From contig JAUPUR010000016.1 in the NCBI GenBank assembly GCA_030917445.1, forward strand, positions 1 to 47,411: DNA of 47,411 bases, read 5' to 3'. The notes below the pieces were generated by a model. It was not told the DNA's origin. It saw only the letters and a list, made by a program, of their open reading frames with translations, and did not search any database. The DNA is from Patescibacteria group bacterium. GTDB lineage: Bacteria > Patescibacteriota > Microgenomatia > Levybacterales > UBA12049. The first letter of the stretch is position 1. The number at the start of each line of letters is the position of its first letter. Made by a program: the position numbers and the translations under genes. This document shows positions 1 through 8,874 of the stretch, in pieces.

Positions 1-18
1 ATTTTTTTTATTATCCAT
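1..18 (-). CDS. start of a further gene of the ftsK-rodZ-like cluster, cut by the window edge
   Basis: Reading down the minus strand, an ATG at position 18 opens a frame that begins MDNKKN and runs off the window. It lies two bases after the stop of the preceding DUF948-like gene, and an AGAGG Shine-Dalgarno sits about 7 bases upstream. The spacing and ribosome site make it the next operon gene. In other bacteria DUF948 proteins are often followed by YtxH/gas-vesicle-like small proteins, but six residues cannot support a function. Confidence 0.5.
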
Positions 19-20
19 AA

Positions 21-311
21 TTATCCTCTTTTCTCTTTTGAGTCATCATCATGACTGATGAGGTTTTTAACAACTTTAGCTACTGTTAGGAGTGAACTAG
101 CTTTTAAACCCATTGTTACTGAAGAAAAAGATGCGACTGGTTTTGAAATACTTTCAGTAATTGTTCCAGTATCATCAAGAACTTTATTTGTTTTTTCAAT
201 TGTCCTTCTTACTTCTTTCAATATGTAATAGACCTGAACTCCAAGGACTACAAGTAATATTGTCAGAACAATAATAACAAAGAATAAAACAATTTGTACT
301 GTATCTACCAT
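21..311 (-). CDS. small single-pass membrane protein, DUF948-like
   Basis: A 96-residue protein with one strongly hydrophobic N-terminal segment (about residues 6-28), then an amphipathic helical part rich in charged residues and T/S, ending in a charged tail. This matches the general plan of DUF948 (YoxC-type) proteins: an N-terminal membrane anchor followed by a helical cytoplasmic region. Function of the family is not established. It follows the RodZ-like gene by about 40 bases. A TTGACA sits across the upstream TGA stop and could be a -35 box, although the matching -10 (TAAGCT) is poor. Family assignment is by pattern only. Confidence 0.6.
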   Translation of the reverse strand: MVDTVQIVLFFVIIVLTILLVVLGVQVYYILKEVRRTIEKTNKVLDDTGTITESISKPVASFSSVTMGLKASSLLTVAKVVKNLISHDDDSKEKRG

Positions 312-350
312 AGTGAGTAATATTTAGCTTACTGCACTCCCACATTACTG

Positions 351-989
351 TCAAGGAGTGGTCTTAACTTCTATTTTTCTCTGAATAATTGTTTCTCTAC
401 CAAATGCATTCACAGCTTTAATTATAATAACTGAAGGACCGGGAAAAACAGCAATCTGTTTAGTGAATTTTCCTTGTCTTGTCAAAACAACTGGAGCTTC
501 ATTTACTGTAACTGTTGCGCTCGGATCTGCTTCTCCGCTCACTTTAATATCTGTTGAGGTCACTTCATTTTCTTTTGGAGTCTCAATCACTAGTTTTGGA
601 TCAATAAACGCTGCTCTGTACTGAAAAAGTAAAAATCCTCCAAGAAGTACTAATGCAAGAAGAACAAGAAGGACTGATTGATGAAACTTTATTCTTCGTG
701 CGGGAAGACTCTCATCTTTCACAAATCCTTCAGGAAGTACTCTAAAACTCTTTTCTTCATCAAATTCTCGTCTAAAAAGAGCCATTATTTCTTTCACGGG
801 AAGATCAAGATACTCAGCATAATTTCGCACAAACCCTTGTGCGTATGAACTTGAAGGCAATTTATGATACTCTCCCTTTTCAATCGCTGAAAGAAATGAC
901 GAGCGTATTTTTGTTTCTTTTGCCACATCTTCAAGTGTTAAATTTCTTTGAAGCCTCGCTTCCCTAAACCTTTGTCCAATTCGAATCAT
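351..989 (-). CDS. RodZ-like membrane-bound HTH protein with Ig-like extracytoplasmic domain
   Basis: A 212-residue protein. Residues 1-70 form an XRE/Cro-type helix-turn-helix of the HTH_25 kind (GQRFREARLQRNLTLEDVAK, then IRSSFLSAIEKG and a YAQGFVRNYAEYL helix), typical of RodZ. One transmembrane helix spans about residues 106-124. The outer part (about 131-209) is a beta-rich Ig-like domain with a glucodextranase-B-like pattern instead of the usual RodZ C-terminal domain. RodZ links MreB to the wall synthesis machinery, and the position after ftsK fits a cell-shape or division role. It starts 15 bases after the ftsK stop with an AAAGG ribosome site. Whether it binds MreB is not visible. 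Confidence 0.75.
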   Translation of the reverse strand: MIRIGQRFREARLQRNLTLEDVAKETKIRSSFLSAIEKGEYHKLPSSSYAQGFVRNYAEYLDLPVKEIMALFRREFDEEKSFRVLPEGFVKDESLPARRIKFHQSVLLVLLALVLLGGFLLFQYRAAFIDPKLVIETPKENEVTSTDIKVSGEADPSATVTVNEAPVVLTRQGKFTKQIAVFPGPSVIIIKAVNAFGRETIIQRKIEVKTTP

Positions 990-1004
990 AAAATGAAAAC
1001 CTTT

Positions 1005-3158
1005 TTAAGCAGAGTGTTGATCTTGGAGACTTGTCAAATACTCATCTGCATTACGGACGAGAACATCTCGTGGTTTTGAACCTGCACCCGGACCAATAAT
1101 TCCAGACTCTTCTAATTGATCAATTATTCGTGCAGCACGTGAATATCCAATCGCCATTTTTCTCTGCAGAAATGATGCAGATGCAGTATCAAATTGACAG
1201 ACGATTCTCACCGCTTCTTCAAACATGACATCTCTTCCATCTCCTGATCCTTCACCTATTCCTGCTTTACCTCTTCCGCCACTAACTGGCTGAGTAAGTA
1301 CTTCTTCTGTATATTCAACTGGGAAATTACTACTCTTTAAGAATTCAACTAACTTCTTCACTTCTTTTTCAGAAACAAAAGCACCCTGAATTCGTGTTGG
1401 CTTTGAAGATTCAGGTGGAACATAAAGCATATCTCCTCGACCAAGAAGTTTTTCTGCGCCTGGTCCGTCAATTATTACACGAGAGTCAATCATTGATGAG
1501 ACGTTAAAAGCAATCCGACATGGAATATTTGCTTTAATCAAACCTGTAATAACATTCACGGAAGGACGCTGTGTCGCGATAACAAGGTGAATACCTGTTG
1601 CACGAGCCATTTGAGCGAGACGAGCAATAGCATCCTCAACCTCGACAGGGGCAAACATCATAAGGTCTGCTAACTCGTCAATCACTATAACAATGTATGG
1701 AAGAGCTTGAAATCCAGATAATTCATTGTACCCTTCAATATTTTTTACACCACGTTCTGCAAATAATTTATATCGACGATCCATCTCCGTCATACTCCAC
1801 TTCAGTGCCGAAAGTATCTTATCCACTTCAACAATAACGGGAGTTAACAAATGAGGAATACCATTATATGCAGTAAACTCTACTCTCTTTGGATCAACGA
1901 GAATAAGTTTTACCTCTTGCGGAGATGCTCTAAAGAGAAGGGAACAGATAAATGAATTTACCAGAACCGATTTTCCAGATCCTGTTGTTCCAGCTACAAG
2001 AACGTGAGGCATTTTGGCTATATCAGCAATTAATGGACTTCCAGAAACATCAAGTCCCATAGAAACAGCAAGTTTATTCTTTGCTTTCTGCATAATGTTT
2101 GAACTAAGCATCGTACGGAGAGTAACAACTTCTAGAGATCTATTTGGAATTTCAATACCAACAAGATTTCTTCCGGGAATAGGAGCTTCAATACGAATTT
2201 GACCAGTCGGAGCTTCAGTTGCAAGAGCTAAGTCATTTGCAAGTGATGTAATCTTTGATACTTTTGTGCCAAGTGCTATTTCAAGTGCGTACTGAGTAAC
2301 AGCAGGCCCCAAATTAACTTCAGCTACACGAGCATCTACACCAAAGCTTTGCAGAGTATCCTCAATTTTTTTAGCGATCTTATTGATATCCCCTCTTTCT
2401 GCCTTTGCTCCTGGATTTTCTGCAAGTAGAGACAAAGGTGGATACTCCCATATTCCATTTCCAGTTTCTGAAAGAACATTTGAGACAAGTTTTGCAGAAA
2501 TGAGCTCTTCTGGCTCTTTCTTATTTATAACAGGAGCAGGCGCACCCTTACCAAGTGGGGGAGACTGATCAACCTTTTGGCCACCTTTTATTGAGATTGG
2601 CCTACTTCTATCAAGCAGTGAGGTCTTCCCATCCTTTTCACTCTTTTGGAAAAGTGATGTAGGGAACAACCTATGTATATTTCCACCCAGCATCTGAAGA
2701 AACTGGAAAATTTCGTCAACCGATGTATCAAAAAACACAATATTTCCTACGATCAGTCCACCTATAAAAATAACTGAAGCTCCAGGAGTGGTAACAATGT
2801 TTTCTAAGATCTCAAACATTCCTATTCCAATTGATCCACTTTGAGTAAGACCCAGAAGTGATACAAAAAAAACAAGAAACCCAAAGGCAACGTGAGCTTG
2901 AGAAAGAAAGAATTTTTTAAAATGAAGCATGAAAAATGCAAAAAAGAAGAAAATAAACGGAAGAAGAAAAGCAACTCCACCAAATTTATCAGAAATCATA
3001 TCATTCAATGATATTGCTGAAGAACCGCTACGAGTAAATGAAATAAGAAGAAGTGCACATGCTAAAAAAAGTCCAACAGCAAAGAGGTTATAGATTGTAT
3101 TTTTCTTTAATTTTACTTTTCCCGATCGTCGTCGGGTTGGGCGGCGTTTTGATTTCAT
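1005..3158 (-). CDS. ftsK: DNA translocase FtsK
   Basis: A 717-residue FtsK/SpoIIIE DNA motor that pumps chromosome ends through the closing septum. The N-terminus is very basic (KSKRRPTRRR) and is followed by about four transmembrane helices within residues 20-150, a linker, the alpha/beta motor with Walker A GTTGSGKS near residue 390 and Walker B VIVIDEL near 489, and a C-terminal winged-helix gamma domain (last ~65 residues) with FLQRKMAIGYSRAARI. A longer frame starts at a TTG (3194), but that TTG is itself the putative -35 box. I choose the ATG at 3158 because a TATACT -10 box ends six bases before it, implying a leaderless mRNA. The linker is short compared with E. coli FtsK. Confidence 0.95.
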   Translation of the reverse strand: MKSKRRPTRRRSGKVKLKKNTIYNLFAVGLFLACALLLISFTRSGSSAISLNDMISDKFGGVAFLLPFIFFFFAFFMLHFKKFFLSQAHVAFGFLVFFVSLLGLTQSGSIGIGMFEILENIVTTPGASVIFIGGLIVGNIVFFDTSVDEIFQFLQMLGGNIHRLFPTSLFQKSEKDGKTSLLDRSRPISIKGGQKVDQSPPLGKGAPAPVINKKEPEELISAKLVSNVLSETGNGIWEYPPLSLLAENPGAKAERGDINKIAKKIEDTLQSFGVDARVAEVNLGPAVTQYALEIALGTKVSKITSLANDLALATEAPTGQIRIEAPIPGRNLVGIEIPNRSLEVVTLRTMLSSNIMQKAKNKLAVSMGLDVSGSPLIADIAKMPHVLVAGTTGSGKSVLVNSFICSLLFRASPQEVKLILVDPKRVEFTAYNGIPHLLTPVIVEVDKILSALKWSMTEMDRRYKLFAERGVKNIEGYNELSGFQALPYIVIVIDELADLMMFAPVEVEDAIARLAQMARATGIHLVIATQRPSVNVITGLIKANIPCRIAFNVSSMIDSRVIIDGPGAEKLLGRGDMLYVPPESSKPTRIQGAFVSEKEVKKLVEFLKSSNFPVEYTEEVLTQPVSGGRGKAGIGEGSGDGRDVMFEEAVRIVCQFDTASASFLQRKMAIGYSRAARIIDQLEESGIIGPGAGSKPRDVLVRNADEYLTSLQDQHSA

Positions 3159-3164
3159 ACTACT

Positions 3165-3194
3165 AGTATAAGAAGTTTTTCCATCATAACACAA
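3165..3194 (-). promoter_or_regulatory. promoter of ftsK, leaderless type
   Basis: TTGTGT (3194-3189), 18-base spacer, TATACT (3170-3165), then only AGTAGT before the ATG at 3158. Transcription starting about seven bases after the -10 would begin at the start codon itself. No Shine-Dalgarno is present. Confidence 0.6.
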
Positions 3195-3221
3195 CTAGCC
3201 TCGTAGTGCATATTTGGAGTC

Positions 3222-4919
3222 CTACACCTCAATTATTACAGGAAGAACAAGAGGTCTTCGTCTAAATTTTCTAAAAATATGCTTACTTGATACCTCTTCC
3301 AATTGTTTTCTCAAATGCACCCAGTTAGTCACTCTCCCTTTTTTACTTGAAAGTACTGTTTTAATTTCTTTCATCAGTGTACCCTGGAGCATTTCACTTT
3401 CTTTTGGTAAAAAACCTCTTTCAATGATATCTGGTGTACCAGATAACTGACCGTCAGAAGCATTTATCTCAATCATCAAAATAATAATACCGTCTTTTGC
3501 CAGTTTCTCTCTATCTCTGAGAACAAATCCCTCAACTTCCTCACCTGAAACTTGATCAACATAAACATTCTTTGTCTGAATTCTTCTACCAAATGTTATT
3601 CCTTCTTTGCTAAAAATGACTTCTTGTCCATTTTCAAGAAGAAGAACATCTTTTGCTTTATACCCCATTTTCATGGCGAGTTTTTGATATCCCAAAAGAT
3701 GCTTATAATTCCCACTAATAGGTGTAATGTAGCGAGGTTTTATAAGTGACATCATCAAGAGATGGTCTTGTTGTGATCCGTGACCTGATACATGATAGAG
3801 AGTTCCCTGCCCAGAGGTCAAAACTGTTGCTCCTCTTTTGGCGATTGTATCTATCAGCTGATTGACAGGCTCTTCATTTCCAGGAATAGGATCTGCGGAA
3901 AAGATGACAATGTCATCAGGTGTTAATTTAACATCTCGATGCTCTCCTTCTGCAATTCGAGTTAGCGCAGAATTTTCCTGACCTTGACTCCCAGCTGCAA
4001 TCATTACAACTTGTGAATCTGGATAATTTGGTAGATGTTCTAGTTCAATAATTGTTCCATCTTTAACTTCTAAATACCCTGCACGCTTTGCAACATCTGC
4101 AACTTTGATTAGCGACCTTCCAACAAAGCAAACTCTTCTCTTAAAGCGTTCAGAGGCAGCAATTATTTGATTTATACGAGCAACATTTGACGAATATGTT
4201 GTAACAATCAGCTTTCCCTTACAGTGTTGGAGCGCATTCTCAAATGATTGCTGTAATCCATCTTCACTTGGAGTGTGTCCTGGTCTATCCGAACCAAGAG
4301 AATCAGTAAGCATAGCCAACACCCCCTCATTCCCAACTTTAACAATACTTTGAAAATCCATACGTTGTTGATCATGGGGAGTAAGATCTATTTTAAAATC
4401 ACTCCCATGATAAAAAATACCTGCAGGAGTACGAATAACAATATTAGTACTATCTGGAACAGAGTGAGTAATTCGAATTAAATTAATAGTAAAACTACCC
4501 AGTGAAAGAGGTTTGTCATGGAATTCAACAGTTTTCACACTTGGATGCATCTTAAATTCTCTTAATTTTTCATTTGTCAGCGCAGCAGTAAAAGGTGATG
4601 CAAAAACAGGAATCTGGGGAGGTAGTTGTGGGAGGATATATGGAACAGCTCCAATATGATCTTCGTGGCCATGGCTCAAAATCATACCTACAATTTTTTT
4701 CTTTGTTTGAAGCAGATAAGTTATATCAGGAAGCAAGAGATCAACACCTAACATTGAAGCATCTGCAAAACCTATTCCACAATCAACAATGAGTATTTCA
4801 TCTTTGTATTCATAAACATACATGTTTTTTGTGACATCTTCCATTCCACCAAGTGGAATAAGAGAAAGGGAGGGTGTATTGGACACTCTTTGTGGTGGGT
4901 TTTGGTTTGTTTTTTCCAT
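3222..4919 (-). CDS. rnj: ribonuclease J (metallo-beta-lactamase/beta-CASP)
   Basis: A 565-residue RNase J. It cuts RNA endonucleolytically and also trims from the 5' end, acting in mRNA decay and rRNA processing. The metal-binding motif SHGHEDHIG is near residues 78-86, the beta-CASP signature GHGSQQDH and the SGNYKHL loop follow, and the C-terminal domain is present. The frame extends to a TTG at 4937 and has ATGs at 4925 and 4919. I choose 4919 (MEKTNQ) because a near-consensus promoter ends six bases before it; the upstream start codons lie inside or next to the -10. It is a stand-alone unit between lon-like and ftsK. Confidence 0.95.
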   Translation of the reverse strand: MEKTNQNPPQRVSNTPSLSLIPLGGMEDVTKNMYVYEYKDEILIVDCGIGFADASMLGVDLLLPDITYLLQTKKKIVGMILSHGHEDHIGAVPYILPQLPPQIPVFASPFTAALTNEKLREFKMHPSVKTVEFHDKPLSLGSFTINLIRITHSVPDSTNIVIRTPAGIFYHGSDFKIDLTPHDQQRMDFQSIVKVGNEGVLAMLTDSLGSDRPGHTPSEDGLQQSFENALQHCKGKLIVTTYSSNVARINQIIAASERFKRRVCFVGRSLIKVADVAKRAGYLEVKDGTIIELEHLPNYPDSQVVMIAAGSQGQENSALTRIAEGEHRDVKLTPDDIVIFSADPIPGNEEPVNQLIDTIAKRGATVLTSGQGTLYHVSGHGSQQDHLLMMSLIKPRYITPISGNYKHLLGYQKLAMKMGYKAKDVLLLENGQEVIFSKEGITFGRRIQTKNVYVDQVSGEEVEGFVLRDREKLAKDGIIILMIEINASDGQLSGTPDIIERGFLPKESEMLQGTLMKEIKTVLSSKKGRVTNWVHLRKQLEEVSSKHIFRKFRRRPLVLPVIIEV

Positions 4920-4925
4920 ATCCAT

Positions 4926-4954
4926 AGTATAGTTCAAATAGCTTATCGAGACAA
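4926..4954 (-). promoter_or_regulatory. promoter of rnj, leaderless type
   Basis: TTGTCT (4954-4949), spacer of exactly 17, TATACT (4931-4926), then six bases (ATGGAT) and the chosen ATG at 4919. The predicted first transcribed base is the A of that ATG. Confidence 0.65.
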
Positions 4955-4963
4955 GCTAAAGTA

Positions 4964-6124
4964 TTACCATTGAGGTAAATATTCTTTCAAATTAGTATCA
5001 TTGACTCTTACAGCTGTAACCTTACCTTCAACAATCTGACGTGCCACTTTTCGGCACATTCCTTGAATTGTTCTTTCAAGTGATCGAATTCCAGAGTCAA
5101 AACCCAAAGGACGAATAACACCTGGCCATACTGTTTCATCAATGACGAGATTTTGATCACTGAGACCTGCTTCTGTTCGAATTTTGTTAAATAAATATTT
5201 CTTAGCAATCACAATTTTTTCTTCGTCTGTATATGATGGCATTTGAATAATCTCCAGACGATCAAGAACAGCAGTAGAGATACTACTAGTATTATTGGCA
5301 GTAGCAATGAATAATACATTTGAAAGGTCAAATGGATAATCAATATAATGATCAGTAAAAGCGAAATTTTGCTCTGGATCTAAAAGCTCTACAAGAACAC
5401 CCATAATATCTGCACGCGCTGACTCCGTTACACGATCTAATTCATCAAGGAGAATAACTGGGTTACTTGACCTTGCATGAAAAAGTTTTTTAGTAACAAA
5501 TCCAGGCTCTGCATCAGGGAACGCTTTTGATTGACCACGGAGTGCTCGTGAGTCTGCCATTCCTCCAAATGGAATTCGCTCAAACTTTTTACCCAATGCT
5601 TCTGCAACTGATGAGGCAAGTGTGGTTTTACCTGTGCCAGCCAGTCCTACCAAACATAGAATTGGTGCTCTTTGGACAATGTCCTGTCTTTGTTGTTTCA
5701 TATTTAAAATAATAGTAGCTAGATAATCTAAGATACGGTTTTTAATGACATCTAAACCATAATGATGGTTGTCCATCACTTCTTTTGCCTTTACAAGATC
5801 AAGAGTATCTTGCGTATGTATTCCCCATGGGAGACCGACAACCCAATTAACATAATTTGCTGTATTTTCATATTCAAGTATATAATTTGCGCTCATAAAT
5901 CCAGAACTTGCTCTTAATAGTGCAAGTCTCGATACTCGTTCAAGAAGGTTTTGTTTCAAGACATCCGGAAGCTGAGCTTTTTCAACTCTTTCACCTAGTT
6001 TTCTAATTTGATCATTGGACTCACCTTTGCCTGTGGTTGTTGTAAAAGAAGATGTCGATGTATTCTGTTGTTGTGGAGTTGATCCATCAGCAACAGGAAA
6101 TGTAGGTAGGGCAGAATCTATCAT
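4964..6124 (-). CDS. Lon-family AAA+ ATPase lacking the protease domain
   Basis: A 386-residue protein that matches the central AAA+ module of Lon: Walker A GLAGTGKTT near residue 158, the Lon-specific GGMADSRALRGQ loop, Walker B ILLDELD near 225, LLDPEQNFAFTDHYIDYPFDLSNVLFIATAN, and the sensor-2 helical region with GIRSLERTIQGMCRKVAR. Residues 1-40 are a Ser/Thr/Gln-rich tail rather than the large Lon N-domain. After the AAA+ lid the protein ends at a normal stop; the Ser-Lys protease domain is absent and RNase J follows after 26 bases with its own promoter. It could be an unfoldase or a DNA/RNA-binding ATPase; it cannot act as a Lon protease by itself. Confidence 0.85.
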   Translation of the reverse strand: MIDSALPTFPVADGSTPQQQNTSTSSFTTTTGKGESNDQIRKLGERVEKAQLPDVLKQNLLERVSRLALLRASSGFMSANYILEYENTANYVNWVVGLPWGIHTQDTLDLVKAKEVMDNHHYGLDVIKNRILDYLATIILNMKQQRQDIVQRAPILCLVGLAGTGKTTLASSVAEALGKKFERIPFGGMADSRALRGQSKAFPDAEPGFVTKKLFHARSSNPVILLDELDRVTESARADIMGVLVELLDPEQNFAFTDHYIDYPFDLSNVLFIATANNTSSISTAVLDRLEIIQMPSYTDEEKIVIAKKYLFNKIRTEAGLSDQNLVIDETVWPGVIRPLGFDSGIRSLERTIQGMCRKVARQIVEGKVTAVRVNDTNLKEYLPQW

Positions 6125-6130
6125 TAGTTA

Positions 6131-6157
6131 ATCATACTAAGTTTAGCTCAAAATCAA
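6131..6157 (-). promoter_or_regulatory. probable promoter of the lon-like gene, leaderless type
   Basis: TATGAT (6136-6131) is followed by six bases (TAACTA) and the ATG at 6124. The -35 is weak; the best candidate is TTGATT (6157-6152) at 15 bases spacing. Confidence 0.45.
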
Positions 6158-6167
6158 AAGAGAGCTT

Positions 6168-8558
6168 TTAATAGTGGGTTTTACGTCGAGGATTGGTTCT
6201 ATCTGTTTGACGACGTTCTCTTTCAAATTGTTGTGCTAATGGGTGCTTTGCTCGAGTTGGATCAGCACTTGCGTTTGGACCTTGGCTTGAATTTGATCGA
6301 TCTGTTCTCATAGGTCGATCAGCACGTGGAGCTCTAAAATCTCTTCTTGGAGCACTAGTCTCTCTTCTAAAATTATCTGGAGGGCCAAAGCGTGGTCCCT
6401 GATCTCCACTACCACCTCTGTCTCTATTACCCTGATTTCCTGTATCGTCCGCACTTTCATCAAGCTTCATGGTTAAGTTGATTCTACCTTGATCATCAAT
6501 TTCACTCACTTTAACTTTTACAATATCACCAAGATGAACAACATCTTCAGGACTCTTTATAAATCCTTGACCCATCTTTGAAACATGGACCATTCCTTCT
6601 TTCCCTGGTAAAATCTCAACAAATGCTCCAAATGGAAGGATCCTTTTAACAGGACCTTCAAAAAGTTCCCCTGCCAAGACTTCTCGAGTCAATCCTTTAA
6701 CCCATTCGACGGCTTTCTGAACTGCTTCTTCAGATGTTCCTGAAATTGTTACTATTCCGTCATCTTCTACATCCACTGTTGCCCCCGTTGTTGCAATAAT
6801 GTTCTTAATAACTCGACCACCAGGACCAATAACTTCTCCAATTTTTTCAACAGGAATAGTTACTTGTTCAATCTTAGGTGCGAATTCAGAAACATTTTCT
6901 CTCGGTGCTGGAATTGCTTTTAACATTGTCTCAAGAATTGAAAGACGAGCTGTTCTTGCTCTCTCTAAAATCTCTTTAACTTGTACATCAGTCAATCCTG
7001 GAATCTTTACATCCAACTGAATAGCTGTAATACCTGAGTCAGTTCCAGCAACTTTAAAGTCCATATCTCCAGAAAAATCTTCAAGACCAATAATGTCTGT
7101 TAAAAGTACATAATCTTTTTCCTCAGACATCATTCCAATGGAAATTCCAGCAACTGGTTTGAGAATTGGAACTCCAGCATCCATGAGAGCAAGAGTCGAT
7201 CCACATGTTGAAGCCATCGAACTTGAACCATTCTGAGAGAGGACTTCGGAAACAATTCGAATTGTGTATGGAAATTTATCCTGTGAAGGAATAACAGCCA
7301 TTAATGCTCTTTCAGCCAAAGCTCCATGTCCAATTTCACGTCGTGAAGGTGTCCCTATTCTCCCAGCTTGACCAAATGAGTATGGTGGACCTGAATAGTG
7401 ATGAATATATCTTTTACTCTCTTCTCCTTCTGCTGATTCAATAAGTTGTTCCATTCGAGGAGATCCTAAGGTAACAATTGAGAGTGCTTGAGTAAGACCT
7501 CTTTCAAAAAGTGCAGAACCATGTGTTCGAGGTAAGAATCCAGTTTCTGCTGTAATTGTTCTAATTTCATCAATTTTTCTTCCATCCGGTCTTTGCTGCT
7601 TCTTTACAATATTACTTTTAATAATCTTAAACATGACATACTCAAGTGCTTGTGAGAATGTCTTTTTATCTAATTGTGTTTCAGGATTAATATTTTTTTC
7701 ATGCTCGTAAATTTTTGCAAGAAGATCATCTGTCTCTGATCCTCCACCTTCTTTATTTGCTCTACCTGCAATGAGTGATTCTACTTCAGCTTTATATGCT
7801 TTTTCAATAATTTTTACTGCGTCGTCAACAAGAACATTTCTCGAAACTTCAAGCTTTGGAAGACCAACTTTTTTAACAAGATCTTCAATAGCTGCAATCA
7901 TTTTTTGAGTTTCTTTATGAGCACTTACTACTGCACTATGTACGATATCTTCGGAAACCTGAAGTGCACCAGCTTCAATCATCACTGTGAGGTCTTTACT
8001 TTGTGAAACGACTATATCCAAATCAGATGTACTTCCTTCAGTTACAGTTGGATTAAAAATAAGTGTTGAGTCTTCACCTTCTGGATTTTTTACTGCACCC
8101 ATGCGAATTGCTGCAATAGGACCCTTCCATGGGATTGGAGACATCGCAAGAGCTGCAGAAACTGCGTTGAGGGATAAGATATCAGGTTCATGTTCTCCAT
8201 CTACAGAAAGAACAGTAATAACCACCTGTACTTCATTTTTAAATTCCTTTGGAAAAAGTGGTCTGATAGATCGATCAATCAATCTTCCAGTCAAAATAGC
8301 GTCATCAGTTGGTCTTCCTTCTCTCTTTACCCAACGACTACCTTTAATACGTCCACCTGCATATAATTTCTCTGTATATTCAACACTCAGTGGGAAATAA
8401 TCAAGGTCAGTTCGAGCGTTTCCTGCAACAACAGTTACCAAAACGACAGTCTCACCCAACTTAGCAAGCACTGACGTAGTTGCTTGTGGAGCAAGTTTTC
8501 CTGTTTCAAATATAATTGTTTTACCTGCAAAATCTACAGATACAGAGGTTTTTTCCAT
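6168..8558 (-). CDS. pnp: polyribonucleotide nucleotidyltransferase (PNPase)
   Basis: A 796-residue PNPase, a phosphate-dependent 3'-5' exoribonuclease. It has two RNase PH-like domains joined by an alpha-helical linker; the second holds the catalytic GDMDFKVAGTDSG segment. A KH domain (about 570-625, with IGPGGRVIKNII) and an S1 domain (about 640-705) follow. The last ~85 residues are an Arg/Asp/Pro-rich disordered tail with many RG/RD pairs, probably RNA-binding. The ATG overlaps the rpsO stop (TAATG), so translation is likely coupled. The rpsO-pnp pair is a classical conserved operon in bacteria. Confidence 0.97.
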   Translation of the reverse strand: MEKTSVSVDFAGKTIIFETGKLAPQATTSVLAKLGETVVLVTVVAGNARTDLDYFPLSVEYTEKLYAGGRIKGSRWVKREGRPTDDAILTGRLIDRSIRPLFPKEFKNEVQVVITVLSVDGEHEPDILSLNAVSAALAMSPIPWKGPIAAIRMGAVKNPEGEDSTLIFNPTVTEGSTSDLDIVVSQSKDLTVMIEAGALQVSEDIVHSAVVSAHKETQKMIAAIEDLVKKVGLPKLEVSRNVLVDDAVKIIEKAYKAEVESLIAGRANKEGGGSETDDLLAKIYEHEKNINPETQLDKKTFSQALEYVMFKIIKSNIVKKQQRPDGRKIDEIRTITAETGFLPRTHGSALFERGLTQALSIVTLGSPRMEQLIESAEGEESKRYIHHYSGPPYSFGQAGRIGTPSRREIGHGALAERALMAVIPSQDKFPYTIRIVSEVLSQNGSSSMASTCGSTLALMDAGVPILKPVAGISIGMMSEEKDYVLLTDIIGLEDFSGDMDFKVAGTDSGITAIQLDVKIPGLTDVQVKEILERARTARLSILETMLKAIPAPRENVSEFAPKIEQVTIPVEKIGEVIGPGGRVIKNIIATTGATVDVEDDGIVTISGTSEEAVQKAVEWVKGLTREVLAGELFEGPVKRILPFGAFVEILPGKEGMVHVSKMGQGFIKSPEDVVHLGDIVKVKVSEIDDQGRINLTMKLDESADDTGNQGNRDRGGSGDQGPRFGPPDNFRRETSAPRRDFRAPRADRPMRTDRSNSSQGPNASADPTRAKHPLAQQFERERRQTDRTNPRRKTHY

Positions 8559-8827
8559 TAGTCTTTTAATCCAATCTTCTTTTTAATATCAGAGGAGCGG
8601 GCCTTATCGACCTTTACCAAAAAATTAAGAAGTCTTCGTCTTTTAGCGATCATGGAGAGAAGTCCACGTCTACTGTGAACATCATGAGCATGATCTTTTA
8701 GATGATCTGCAAGTCTTGTAATGCGATGAGTGAGAAGCGCGATCTGCACCTCTGGACTGCCAGTATCTCCATTTGCGGTCTGAAAGTTCTTAATTATATC
8801 TTGTTTTTGTGTCGTTGAAAGCGGCAT
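8558..8827 (-). CDS. rpsO: 30S ribosomal protein S15 (uS15)
   Basis: An 89-residue S15, the expected length, which binds the 16S rRNA central domain and helps bridge the subunits. Typical motifs are TGSPEVQIALLTHRI, HSRRGLLSMIAKRRRLLNFL and the lysine-rich C-terminus. It is the first gene of rpsO-pnp with a promoter almost touching its start codon, so the S15 autoregulatory leader seen in some bacteria cannot exist in the usual form here. Confidence 0.98.
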   Translation of the reverse strand: MPLSTTQKQDIIKNFQTANGDTGSPEVQIALLTHRITRLADHLKDHAHDVHSRRGLLSMIAKRRRLLNFLVKVDKARSSDIKKKIGLKD

Positions 8828-8835
8828 AGGCTTGT

Positions 8836-8865
8836 ATTATACCAGAAAGAAGCCAAGAATCGCAA
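8836..8865 (-). promoter_or_regulatory. promoter of rpsO-pnp, near-leaderless
   Basis: TTGCGA (8865-8860), 18-base spacer, consensus TATAAT (8841-8836) preceded by TGG (extended -10), then eight bases to the ATG at 8827. The predicted 5' leader is 0-2 bases. Confidence 0.7.
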
Positions 8866-8874
8866 CCAGCTTTA

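Noticed and set aside
4964..6124. Possible frameshift that hides a Lon protease domain
   Set aside because: The sequence after the stop is a 26-base gap with the rnj promoter and then RNase J; no Ser-Lys protease motif appears in other frames, so the short protein looks genuine.
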